DNA of 15,310 nucleotides, taken from Pedosphaera sp. (GTDB taxonomy: Bacteria; Verrucomicrobiota; Verrucomicrobiia; Limisphaerales; SIAT01). The notes under the pieces are model-generated. The model worked only from the letters and a program-made list of their open reading frames with translations, did no database searches and was not told the DNA's origin. The DNA is taken from assembly GCA_009691645.1 (NCBI GenBank), contig SIAT01000023.1, positions 1 to 15,310 of the forward strand, given 5' to 3'. Positions 7,341 to 15,166 of the stretch are shown here, in pieces. The translations under genes and the position numbers were made by a program. Positions within the stretch are counted from its first letter, which is position 1. The number at the start of each line of letters is the position of its first letter.

Positions 7341-8219
7341 TCAGTATACCACCTTGTTCAAGGGGTATTCAATGATTCCTTCGGCCCCCGCGGCCTTGAG
7401 TTGCGGAATGATCTCACGGACGATGTGCTCGTCGATGATTGTTTCCACCGCCACCCAACCCTTTTGACTCAGGCTGGAGATGGTCGGATTGCGAAGCGCG
7501 GGCAACGTGGCCAGCAAGCTCGCTAAATTCTTCTCGGCGATGTTCAGCTTCAAACCCACCTTCGCCTCGGCGTCGAGGGCACCCTTCAGCAGCATCGCGA
7601 TTGTCTCGATCTTCCTCCGTTTCCACGGATTCTTCCACGCCTCGCGATTGGCGATCAGGCGCGGCGTCGAGGTGAGCAACGTCTCCACGATCCGCAGTTT
7701 GTTCGCGCGGAGCGAGGAACCGGTCTCGGTCACGTCCACGATTGCGTCCACCAACTCGTGCGCTTTCACTTCCGTGGCGCCCCAGGAGAATTCCACCTCG
7801 GCCTTCACCTTGTGCTTCCGCAGAAACTGTTTGGTGATGTTCACCACTTCGCTGGCGATCCGTTTGCCCTGTAAATCCTTCACCGATTTGATCGGCGACT
7901 GTTCCGGCACGGCCAACACCCAGCGCGCAGCCTGCCGCGTCGCTTTGCTGAAAAGGAATTCCCCCACCTCGTGCACCTTCGAGCCATTCTCGATGATCCA
8001 GTCGTGCCCGGTGATCCCGCAATCGAGGTAGCCGTGCTCCACGTACCGGCTCATCTCCTGCGCGCGGAACATGCGGATATCCATCTCCGGATCATCCACG
8101 TACGGAATGTAGGAACGGCTGCTCACCTGGATGTTGAAGCCGGCCTTGGCCATCTTCTCCAGTGTCGCCTCCTGCAAACTGCCCTTCGGCAGCCCAAACC
8201 GTAAAATCTCTTTGCTCAT
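7341..8219 (-). CDS. hisG: ATP phosphoribosyltransferase, long form
   Basis: A 292-residue enzyme catalysing the first step of histidine synthesis, condensation of ATP with PRPP to phosphoribosyl-ATP, in the cytoplasm. It opens with LRFGLPKGSLQEATLEKM. The PRPP loop is IVDVTETGSSLR (160-171). The acidic substrate region YLDCGITGHDWI (64-75) and NITKQFL (127-133) are also typical. Residues from about 212 to the end form the C-terminal regulatory domain (HisG_C) of the long, self-sufficient form, the one inhibited by histidine and not needing HisZ. Its ATG overlaps the TGA of the upstream 46-residue ORF (ATGA) and has no Shine-Dalgarno of its own, so it is probably translated by coupling. No other his genes are in the window. 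Confidence 0.96.
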   Translation of the reverse strand: MSKEILRFGLPKGSLQEATLEKMAKAGFNIQVSSRSYIPYVDDPEMDIRMFRAQEMSRYVEHGYLDCGITGHDWIIENGSKVHEVGEFLFSKATRQAARWVLAVPEQSPIKSVKDLQGKRIASEVVNITKQFLRKHKVKAEVEFSWGATEVKAHELVDAIVDVTETGSSLRANKLRIVETLLTSTPRLIANREAWKNPWKRRKIETIAMLLKGALDAEAKVGLKLNIAEKNLASLLATLPALRNPTISSLSQKGWVAVETIIDEHIVREIIPQLKAAGAEGIIEYPLNKVVY

Positions 8220-8356
8220 TCGTCGTCGTGCTGACCGCGCGTTGACTCTCCGGTCCTCGCTCGCGCATAAACCTTCGCGGACGCTTTAACCCGCGTGGAA
8301 GGGTTGATTTGCCATTGCCGCCGCGGAAAAGCCAACTTTTTTTTCACCTTCTTCAT
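8216..8356 (-). CDS. 46-residue basic small protein coupled to hisG
   Basis: I do not recognise a named family. The ORF runs from ATG 8356-8354 to TGA 8218-8216, and that TGA overlaps the hisG start as ATGA. The product begins MKKVKKKLAFPRRQWQINPS and continues TRVKASAKVYARAR, then a polar tail ending HDDE. It is strongly basic at the N-terminus, has one Trp, and has no signal peptide or membrane helix. A GGGGG lies 6 bases before the ATG (8363-8367), and an in-frame GTG directly precedes it. The ORF fills the otherwise unexplained 173-bp gap between purN and hisG, and hisG lacks its own ribosome site. This makes it likely to be a real gene or a translated leader. The W-x-I-N-P-x-T-R-V block looks like the sort of motif that would be conserved, but I cannot test this. 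It might bind RNA or nucleotide, or act only to couple translation. Confidence 0.6.
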   Translation of the reverse strand: MKKVKKKLAFPRRQWQINPSTRVKASAKVYARARTGESTRGQHDDE

Positions 8357-8392
8357 CACGCACCCCCGCTCGCACCTCGCGCTACCCTCCGT

Positions 8393-9004
8393 TCAGGCTG
8401 CCGACGCCTTCACCGCTCCCTTGCGAATCAACTCCCCGATTGTCTGCGGATAAAGCACCCGCTCGACCTGCTGGATCCGCTCGTGCACCGTCTCGGCCGT
8501 GTCTCCCTCGACGATCGGCACCGCCTGCTGCGCGATGATCCGCCCCGTGTCGATCCCTTGATCCACCCAATGCACCGTGCAACCAGTCATCTTCACGCCG
8601 TGATCCAGCGCCTGTTTCCATGATGCCAAGCCGGGGAAGGACGGCAGGAGTGCTGGGTGAATGTTAATCACCCGTCCTGGGAAAGCGGCCAGAAAGGTTC
8701 CCTTGAGAATCCGCATGAAGCCCGCCAGCACCACGAGATCCACCCGCGCCTCACGCAGTGCCGCCACGTAAGCAGCTTCCGCCGATTCATCCAACTTCGT
8801 GCGGAACTTGCCCGGATCAATGAATCGCGCAGCCAGACCAAAGCCCGCCGCGTGTTTCAGGATGCCTGCCTCGGCCACATCGCTCAGCACCACGGCGACC
8901 TCCGCCGAGAGGTTCCCTTCCCGGCACGCCTGTGCGATGGCCACGAAGTTCGACCCTTTGCCAGAGCCGATCACACCCAGCCGCACTTTTCGTTCCGCAC
9001 TCAT
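8393..9004 (-). CDS. purN: Phosphoribosylglycinamide formyltransferase
   Basis: A 203-residue enzyme that transfers a formyl group from 10-formyltetrahydrofolate to glycinamide ribonucleotide, the third step of purine synthesis. Visible features are the phosphate loop IGSGKGSNF (12-20) and the catalytic triad in INIHPALLPSFPG (Asn114, His116) and VDQGIDTGRII (Asp152). These correspond to Asn106, His108 and Asp144 in the E. coli enzyme. The length is normal (E. coli 212). I chose the ATG at 9004; an in-frame GTG immediately before it would add one residue. No strong Shine-Dalgarno is visible. It follows yacG by 46 bp and precedes the small ORF by 37 bp, so purN, the small ORF and hisG are probably one transcript. 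Confidence 0.95.
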   Translation of the reverse strand: MSAERKVRLGVIGSGKGSNFVAIAQACREGNLSAEVAVVLSDVAEAGILKHAAGFGLAARFIDPGKFRTKLDESAEAAYVAALREARVDLVVLAGFMRILKGTFLAAFPGRVINIHPALLPSFPGLASWKQALDHGVKMTGCTVHWVDQGIDTGRIIAQQAVPIVEGDTAETVHERIQQVERVLYPQTIGELIRKGAVKASAA

Positions 9005-9050
9005 CACCGCAGTCGTAACAAATCAACTGAGAAGCGGCAAAAGAATTGCG

Positions 9051-9263
9051 TCAGCTCGCTTCCGGTCCGTCAGGGTCCACACTGGGCGGGATTTCGTAGT
9101 TCTGGAAATGCTCCGGACGCAGCGGCTCGGAGATCGCATTCTCTCCGCTGAACCATTTGCCGAGATCGACCAGCTTGCAGCGTTTGGAACAGAACGGCCC
9201 GCAGGGACCGGCCTGCCAGTCGCCTGATTTTTTACATGTCGGGCATTTCAGAGGTCGCTTCAT
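9051..9263 (-). CDS. yacG: DNA gyrase inhibitor YacG, zinc-ribbon protein
   Basis: A 70-residue protein from the ATG that begins MKRPLKCPTC. An in-frame GTG at 9287 would add eight residues rich in Arg and Pro and is less like the family. The zinc ligands are Cys7 and Cys10 (CPTC) and Cys25 and Cys29 (FCSKRC), followed by the diagnostic VDLGKWFSGE. E. coli YacG is 65 residues, binds one zinc and GyrB, and inhibits gyrase DNA binding. An additional Cys21 is present. It is the first gene of the minus-strand run and is divergent from the amidohydrolase gene across 65 bp. Confidence 0.9.
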   Translation of the reverse strand: MKRPLKCPTCKKSGDWQAGPCGPFCSKRCKLVDLGKWFSGENAISEPLRPEHFQNYEIPPSVDPDGPEAS

Positions 9264-9328
9264 CGGATGCCGACGCGGCCGCGCCACGAAAACTATTGCC
9301 TGCCTAGCGTACGAACTCTAGCTTGGTC
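9264..9328. promoter_or_regulatory. Divergent intergenic region, presumed promoters
   Basis: Only 65 bp separate the start codons of yacG (minus) and the amidohydrolase gene (plus), so promoters for both directions should lie here or reach into the coding ends. A weak TTGCCT (9296-9301) could be a -35 box for the plus strand, but I see no good -10 or operator palindrome. The call rests on gene orientation more than on motifs. Confidence 0.3.
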
Positions 9329-12244
9329 ATGATTAACACGATGAACTTAATTTGGCATCGGCTCGACCGACTTCTCTGCACCGGCTCGTTGGCGCTCCTT
9401 CTCACTGTCGCCGGTTTCAAAATCCAAGCCGCTCCGTTCCCGACACCGGGCCAGCGCCCCGAACCGCTCGGAGTCCACGCTCTGGTCGATGCGCGGGTGG
9501 TCGTGAAGCCGGGAATCACGAACGAGAACGCTACCATCCTCATTCGTGACGGAAAGATCGAAGCCATCGGAGTGAACCTCGCCCTGCCCGCCGACGCGCG
9601 GGTCTGGCCGATGAAGGGCGCGACCATTTACGCCGGCTTCATTGACCCTCATCTCACGCTCGATTCCGGCCATCGCCCCGTACAGACGACGATGACGGTG
9701 CCGATTGATCTCACCGCACTCACTAGTGGCGCGGGTTTCTTCGGTGTGCCCGGCGAGGAAAAAGATCCGGGCAACCCCGGTGCCGGCGCGGCACTGGCGA
9801 CTGTCACGCCGGAGTTCCGTGTGGCGCGCGGCTACACGCCCGACGCCAAGGCTCTGGAAAGTTTGCGCGAGCTCGGTTTCACCGCAGGAAATATTGTGCC
9901 GAACAAAGGCATCGTGCGCGGCACGAGCGTTTTTGTTCTGCTGACGGAAGGCAACCCGAACGAACTGATTCTCAAAGCCGACGTGGCGCAGCACATCGCC
10001 TTCGATTCCCACGCTGCGGGTGAGGACGCCTACCCGCACTCGCTGATGGGCGTGATCGCCGCCGTGCGACAGACCTTGCACGACGCGCAGCATCACGCCG
10101 TGTTGAAGTCGCTGAAGAATCCGACCAATCCGACTCCCTTCAACCCGGCGCTGGATTCTCTCGCGCCTGCGTTGGATAAACAGATGCCGATCATCTTCGA
10201 GCCAGGAAGCGCGCTGATGGTGGACCGCGCCGTACGCGTGGCCGCCGAGTTCGGACTCAAGCCCATACTCGTCGCCAGCGGACAGGAATGGCGCCGGCCG
10301 GAGCTGGCTCGGACAGCGAACGCGGCCTTCATTGTACCGATCAATTTCCCTGCTTTACCCAAGTTGCCCGAAGCGGACGACTGGGATCAAGTCACCCTCG
10401 ACCAGCTTCGCGCGTGGGATTGGGCGGCGGAGAATCCCGCGCTGCTCCGGCGGGAAAAGATCACAATCGCTCTCACGCTGCACGGCCTCGCTGACCGCAA
10501 GACGTTTCGGAAGAACCTCCAACTCGCCCTCGATCGCGGCCTCTCGACGACCGATGCCCTCGCCGCGCTGACCACCGTGCCGGCGGCACTCTGCGGTCTC
10601 GATGCGCAGCTCGGCACCATTGAGAAAGGCAAACTCGCCAACCTCACCATCGTCGATGGGGATTATTTCGATCCGTCGGCCAAGCTGCGCGCGGTCTGGA
10701 TTAATGGCCGCGCACATCTGATCTCTCCTTCCACGCCGATCAACGAAACAAAAGCCAAGCCGGCTGAGAAAAACGCGGACCCCAAACCGGACAAGGCGGC
10801 CGAGCTGCGCGATAATCTCAAGCAACGTGTCGCAAACGTGCCGGCGAAATTTCGCGGAGCGCTCACGAACCCGCCCGCCCTTCTCATCCGCAATGCCACG
10901 ATCTGGACCAGTGGCCCACAGGGACGCTTGACCAACGCCGACCTGCTCGTCGTCGGCGAACGGATCAAAGCCATCGGCAAAAATCTGAAGCCGCCCGGGG
11001 AATTCGTGGGCAAAGGTTTGGTGGAGATTGATGCCGCGGGACTGCACATCACGCCCGGCCTCATCGATTGCCACAGCCACAGCATGATCCTCGGCGGCGT
11101 GAACGAGGCGACACTGCCCTCGACCGCGCAGGTGCGCATCGGCGATGTGATCAATTCGGAGACCGAGAACATCTTCTGGCAACTAGCCGGCGGACTCACG
11201 ACGGCCAACCTACTGCACGGTTCGGCCAATCCGATTGGCGGGCAGAATGCCGTCATCAAATTACGTCACGGCGCCAACCCGGAAGATCTCAAGTTCACCG
11301 CCGCGCCGTCGGGCATCAAGTTCGCCCTCGGCGAAAACGTGAAGCAATCGAACTGGGGCGAGAAGCACACGCGCCGTTTTCCGCAGACGCGAATGGGCGT
11401 GCGGACCTTCCTCCAGAACCGTTTCCTCGCCGCGCGCCAGTATCAGGCCGAGTTGGAATCGCACCGGAAACAAGGCGGACCGCCGCCACGCCGCGATTTG
11501 GAATTGGAAGCGCTCGTGGAAATTCTGCGAGGCGAACGCTGGATCCATTGCCACAGCTATCGGCAAGATGAAATCCTCTCCTTCCTGCGATTGATGGAAG
11601 ATTTCAACGTGAAGGTCGGCACGCTCCAGCACGTGCTCGAGGGTTACAAGGTCGCCGACGAAATCGCGCGGCACGGTGCGGGTGCGTCCTGCTTCTCCGA
11701 CTGGTGGGGTTTCAAATTCGAGGTGTACGACGCCATCGCGTACGCCGGCAGTTTAATGCACCAGCGCGGCGCGCTCGTCTCCTTCAATTCCGATTCCTCC
11801 GATCTCGCCCGTCGCCTGAACCTCGAAGCGGCCAAGGCGGTGAAGTACGGGGGCACGAGCGAGGAGGAGGCGCTGAAGTTCGTCACGATCAATCCCGCCA
11901 AGCAACTGCGAATCGACTCACGCGTCGGCTCGCTCGAGTTGGGCAAAGATGCCGACCTCGTCCTTTGGTCGAAGTCGCCGCTCGATTCCGGGACGGTCTG
12001 TCTTCAGACATGGATCGAAGGAAAGAAATTCTACGCCCGCGACGCAGCCATCAATCGCGCCGCTGGGATACACAAAGAACGCGAGACGTTGCTCGACAAG
12101 ACGCGCAAGGTCATCGCACTCGGCGGAGCCGACGGGGTCAGCCCCGTTGCGCAAGCCGCTTTCTTCCGAGAGGTTTTGGAACATGCCCGTGACCAGCACG
12201 CCCACGAATGCCTGGATTGCAAAACCCGGCACGACAAGCCATGA
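9329..12244 (+). CDS. Exported tandem amidohydrolase-like protein, degenerate plus intact domain
   Basis: A 971-residue protein counted from ATG 9329; an ATG at 9341 and a TTG at 9323 are alternatives. Residues 1-35 are a Sec signal peptide with a likely cut after KIQA. Domain 1 (about 50-465) has the amidohydrolase frame, with a small beta domain, GFIDPHLT and TIEKGKLANLTIVDG near its end, but keeps only the first His of HxH (the second is Thr110). A Lys/Pro/Ala-rich linker follows (about 470-505). Domain 2 (about 518-905) keeps the ligands: HSH (582, 584), IHCHS (740, 742), LQH (768) and NSDSSD (Asp822), with the closing VGSLELGKDADLVLW. Domain 2 resembles imidazolonepropionase-type metal hydrolases of the envelope; the substrate is unknown. 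The C-terminus is Cys/His rich (HAHECLDCKTRH). The stop overlaps the next gene (ATGA). Confidence 0.88.
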   Translation: MINTMNLIWHRLDRLLCTGSLALLLTVAGFKIQAAPFPTPGQRPEPLGVHALVDARVVVKPGITNENATILIRDGKIEAIGVNLALPADARVWPMKGATIYAGFIDPHLTLDSGHRPVQTTMTVPIDLTALTSGAGFFGVPGEEKDPGNPGAGAALATVTPEFRVARGYTPDAKALESLRELGFTAGNIVPNKGIVRGTSVFVLLTEGNPNELILKADVAQHIAFDSHAAGEDAYPHSLMGVIAAVRQTLHDAQHHAVLKSLKNPTNPTPFNPALDSLAPALDKQMPIIFEPGSALMVDRAVRVAAEFGLKPILVASGQEWRRPELARTANAAFIVPINFPALPKLPEADDWDQVTLDQLRAWDWAAENPALLRREKITIALTLHGLADRKTFRKNLQLALDRGLSTTDALAALTTVPAALCGLDAQLGTIEKGKLANLTIVDGDYFDPSAKLRAVWINGRAHLISPSTPINETKAKPAEKNADPKPDKAAELRDNLKQRVANVPAKFRGALTNPPALLIRNATIWTSGPQGRLTNADLLVVGERIKAIGKNLKPPGEFVGKGLVEIDAAGLHITPGLIDCHSHSMILGGVNEATLPSTAQVRIGDVINSETENIFWQLAGGLTTANLLHGSANPIGGQNAVIKLRHGANPEDLKFTAAPSGIKFALGENVKQSNWGEKHTRRFPQTRMGVRTFLQNRFLAARQYQAELESHRKQGGPPPRRDLELEALVEILRGERWIHCHSYRQDEILSFLRLMEDFNVKVGTLQHVLEGYKVADEIARHGAGASCFSDWWGFKFEVYDAIAYAGSLMHQRGALVSFNSDSSDLARRLNLEAAKAVKYGGTSEEEALKFVTINPAKQLRIDSRVGSLELGKDADLVLWSKSPLDSGTVCLQTWIEGKKFYARDAAINRAAGIHKERETLLDKTRKVIALGGADGVSPVAQAAFFREVLEHARDQHAHECLDCKTRHDKP

Positions 12245-13548
12245 ACGCGCTCCGCTTATCATTCCTCCCGCTCGCTCTCGCACTGCTTACCGCCACACAG
12301 CCTGCGCGCGCCGAGACATTGCTCTTCCGCGCGGCCGTCGTTCACACGATTGCCAAAGGCGACATCGTGAACGGCGAAGTGTTGGTCAAAGACGGCAAGA
12401 TCGCACTAATCGGTCGCGGTCTTCCGACTGAAGGGGCGAACGTCATCGAGTTGAAAGGGCAGCACCTCTATCCGGGACTCATCTCTCCGAACACATCGCT
12501 AGGTCTTGTTGAAATCGGCGCGGTCCGCGCCTCGGTGGACACCACCGAAGTCGGCTCATTCACCCCCGATGTTCAAGCGTGGATTGCCATCAATCCTGAT
12601 TCCGAGCTTATCCCCGTCGCGCGCGCCAACGGCATCACGCACGCGCTCGTCGTTCCGTCCGGCGGCATCATTTCCGGGCAATCGGGCCTGATCGCCCTCG
12701 CTGGATGGGGCGTCGAGGGAATGACCGTGAAACGTCCCGTGGCGATGCACCTCGACTGGCCGGAAATGGCGCTCGACACCACCCCCAAGGAACAGCTCCG
12801 CGATTCCAGTAAATGGAAATCTCCGGAAGATCAGGCCAAAGATCGGCGCAAGAAAGTGAAAGAGATCGAGGATTTCTTCGACGAGGCGAAAGCCTACGCG
12901 AAGGCTCGCACCGCGGCAGCGAAAGACTTCCGGCCGCATCCCGCTTGGGAATCCATGTTGCCCGTGGTGCGCGGTGAACTGCCGGTCTTCGTCCACGCCG
13001 ACGAATTGCGCCAGATCAAGTCCGCTCTTCACTGGGCCACGAACCGCAACCAGCGCATCGTCATCGTCGGCGGTCGCGACGCGGCGCTCGCCGCTGACGC
13101 GTTGGCGAAGGCAAAGACGCCTGTCATCTTCGAGCATGTCTTCACGCTACCGCCGCGCGACAGCGATGCGCACGATGTTCATTTCCGCGCCGCCGGCCAA
13201 CTTCACAAAGCCGGCGTGACCGTCGCCTTCGGTCTCAGCCTCGGCGCGTGGGGCGCTTCCGGTTTGCGAAATCTCCCCTACTCCGCCGCGCAAGCCGCAG
13301 CCCACGGCCTGCCTGAAACCGAGGCGCTCAAATCCATCACGCTTTATCCCGCGCAGATTCTCGGGGTGAGCGATCGGCTCGGCTCGATTGAACCAGGCAA
13401 AGAAGCGTCGCTCATCGCCACCGACGGCAACCTCCTCGACATCCGCTCGAACGTGAAACGGATGTGGATCGCCGGCAAAGAGACAAGTCTTGAGAGCCGT
13501 CACACGCGGCTGTACGAGAAATACAGGAACCGGCCGAAAGCGAAATGA
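12241..13548 (+). CDS. Exported amidohydrolase-like protein lacking the HxH metal motif
   Basis: A 435-residue protein. I start it at ATG 12241, whose ATGA overlaps the TGA of the upstream gene and which begins a clean signal peptide (MNALRLSFLPLALALLTATQ, cut after ARA at 22-24). The fold markers are present: the N-terminal beta unit LVKDGKIALIGRGL, the YPGLIS turn, VFVHADE (249-255), VIFEHVF (295-301), and the closing LGSIEPGKEASLIATDG. The position that should read D-x-H-x-H reads SPNTS (82-86), so both His ligands are absent, and the usual late Asp is not obvious in VAFGLSLG. A charged helical insert lies at about 195-228. It is probably a noncatalytic partner or has altered metal chemistry. 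It resembles domain 1 of the upstream protein (shared TPE/TPD, VVP-x-x-GI and VA-x-H order), which suggests duplication. Confidence 0.88.
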   Translation: MNALRLSFLPLALALLTATQPARAETLLFRAAVVHTIAKGDIVNGEVLVKDGKIALIGRGLPTEGANVIELKGQHLYPGLISPNTSLGLVEIGAVRASVDTTEVGSFTPDVQAWIAINPDSELIPVARANGITHALVVPSGGIISGQSGLIALAGWGVEGMTVKRPVAMHLDWPEMALDTTPKEQLRDSSKWKSPEDQAKDRRKKVKEIEDFFDEAKAYAKARTAAAKDFRPHPAWESMLPVVRGELPVFVHADELRQIKSALHWATNRNQRIVIVGGRDAALAADALAKAKTPVIFEHVFTLPPRDSDAHDVHFRAAGQLHKAGVTVAFGLSLGAWGASGLRNLPYSAAQAAAHGLPETEALKSITLYPAQILGVSDRLGSIEPGKEASLIATDGNLLDIRSNVKRMWIAGKETSLESRHTRLYEKYRNRPKAK

Positions 13549-13556
13549 CGCGCCAC

Positions 13557-15092
13557 TTATGACGCACCGGGCGTCTCACGTCGCGCGTCGAGGAACGCCT
13601 TCAACTCCGCCGCAGCCTTGCCGCCGAAACCGGACACCACGGCGATTTGTTCCGCCGTCGCGAGACGCAACCGGTGGACGGATCCAAACTTCTTCAGCAA
13701 CGCCGCCTTGCGCGCTTCGCCGATGCCGGGAAACTCGTCGAGCAGGCTCTCGGAGATTTTCTTGAGCCGCAGTTGCGCGTTGTACGTGTTGGCAAACCGG
13801 TGCGATTCATCGCGCACACGCTGGAGCAACTTGAGCGCGCCGCTGTCGTGACTGAGCCGGAGCGGCTCCTTTTCGCCCGGGCGATAGATTTCCTCGAACT
13901 CCTTCGCCAAACCAAGAATGGGAATGGCCGCCAAGCCGAGCTTCTCCAATTCCGCGCGCGCGGCGTTCAGTTGCCCTTTGCCTCCATCAATCAGAATCAG
14001 GTCCGGCAAACCGCTCGTCGAACAGGACTCGAAAGGCGCGGACGTTTCCTTCGCTTCACGACGAAGGCGCGTGTAACGCCGGCGAACGGCTTCAGCCATG
14101 CAGGCGAAGTCGTTCTGTCCCTCGACGCTCTTCATTCGGAAACGGCGGTAGCTGGCGCGGTCGGGGCGGCCTTCCTTGAAGCTCACCATCGAAGCCACGG
14201 CGAAGGTGCCGCTGATGTTTGATATGTCAAAACCCTCGATACGCGCGGGCGGCCGCGGCAGATCCAATACGCGCACCAACTCCTCGAGATCGCGTGACAG
14301 AATGATGGTGGCCGGCAGCGAGTACGGGATACGCTCGAACTTCTCCGTCTTGCGCGACGTGTGGCGCAGCGCCGAGATGAAGTCGCGCAACTTGGCCGCG
14401 CGCTCGAATTCCTGCGCGGCGGCGGCCTTTTTCATCTCCGTCTCCAACTCCGAAATCATGCCCGTGGACTCGCCATCGAGGAAATCGCACGCGGCCGACA
14501 CCTGCGCCTTGTATTGCTCCAGCGGCACATTGGCGATGCAGGGCGCGGTGCAGACCTTCAGGTGCGCATAGAGGCAGTGCTTGTAGTCGGCCGCGGTCGG
14601 CCTGAGGGGACGGCAGCCGCGCAGGCTGAACTTTTGCCGCACGAGGTTCAGCGTGCGCCGCACCGCGGTGCCGCTCGGGAATGGACCGAAGTAACGCGCG
14701 CCGTCCTCGATCTTCAGCCGCGTGAGCGTGAAGCGCGGGATCGGGTCGTTCAGATTCGTTTTGATGAGCAGGAAATTCTTGTCGTCGCGGAAGCTGACGT
14801 TGTAACGCGGCTTGAATTCCTTGATCAACTTCCCCTCGAGCAGCAACGCCTCGGCGTCGCTCCGCACTTGGTGGATGTCGAAATCGTGGATCGCATCCAC
14901 GAGCGCGTTGAGCTTGATGTCCCAACCGCGGCCGCGCGAGGGGTGGAAGTATTGGCTCACGCGCCGGCGCAAATCGCGCGCTTTGCCGACGTAGATCACC
15001 GTGCCGAAGCGGTCCTTCATGAGGTACACGCCCGGCTTGTGAGACACGCGGCTCAGCTTATCCCGGATGTGGTCGGTGACGGGCACAGGCAA
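13557..15092 (-). CDS. uvrC: Excinuclease ABC subunit UvrC, short form
   Basis: The dual-incision nuclease of nucleotide excision repair, 511 residues. Domains in order: GIY-YIG (GVYLM 21-25, VIYVGKARDL 32-41, SDAEALLLEGKLIKEFKPRYN 78-98); YFGPF (134-138); four Cys at 160, 173, 181 and 185, spaced as in the iron-sulphur site of UvrC; a UVR motif (about 213-244, QEFERAAKLRD); the RNase H-like nuclease with FDIS (Asp289), LIDGGKGQL (Asp369) and DESHRFA (His431); and tandem HhH (about 452-505, EFPGIGEARKAALLKKFG). E. coli UvrC has about 610 residues; here the stretch between the UVR and RNase H parts is only about 40 residues rather than about 140. No ATG is available: the first in-frame start is TTG 15092, with GTG at 15086 as the alternative, because a TGA lies just upstream. 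It converges with the amidohydrolase gene, 8 bp between stops. Confidence 0.93.
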   Translation of the reverse strand: MPVPVTDHIRDKLSRVSHKPGVYLMKDRFGTVIYVGKARDLRRRVSQYFHPSRGRGWDIKLNALVDAIHDFDIHQVRSDAEALLLEGKLIKEFKPRYNVSFRDDKNFLLIKTNLNDPIPRFTLTRLKIEDGARYFGPFPSGTAVRRTLNLVRQKFSLRGCRPLRPTAADYKHCLYAHLKVCTAPCIANVPLEQYKAQVSAACDFLDGESTGMISELETEMKKAAAAQEFERAAKLRDFISALRHTSRKTEKFERIPYSLPATIILSRDLEELVRVLDLPRPPARIEGFDISNISGTFAVASMVSFKEGRPDRASYRRFRMKSVEGQNDFACMAEAVRRRYTRLRREAKETSAPFESCSTSGLPDLILIDGGKGQLNAARAELEKLGLAAIPILGLAKEFEEIYRPGEKEPLRLSHDSGALKLLQRVRDESHRFANTYNAQLRLKKISESLLDEFPGIGEARKAALLKKFGSVHRLRLATAEQIAVVSGFGGKAAAELKAFLDARRETPGAS

Positions 15093-15166
15093 ATTTCACG
15101 GCACCAACAGCGGCGAGGCAAAGGAAATCTGGCCGAAGAAAAACGCAGCGATACGGGCTCGCCGTG

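Noticed and set aside
8337..8344. Run of eight T that could be read as a plus-strand terminator tail
   Set aside because: There is no convincing GC stem in front of it, no plus-strand gene ends there, and on the minus strand it encodes the Lys run of the 46-residue protein.
10355..11182. 275-codon open frame on the minus strand
   Set aside because: It is antisense to the tandem amidohydrolase gene, with no recognisable motif.
13549..13556. Possible bidirectional terminator between the convergent amidohydrolase and uvrC genes
   Set aside because: Only 8 bp separate the stops and I see no stem-loop with a T tract there.
15093..15166. Possible extra gene or terminator between uvrC and the SIS-domain gene
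   Set aside because: Only 74 bp; I found no start-to-stop frame with a ribosome site and no clear hairpin.
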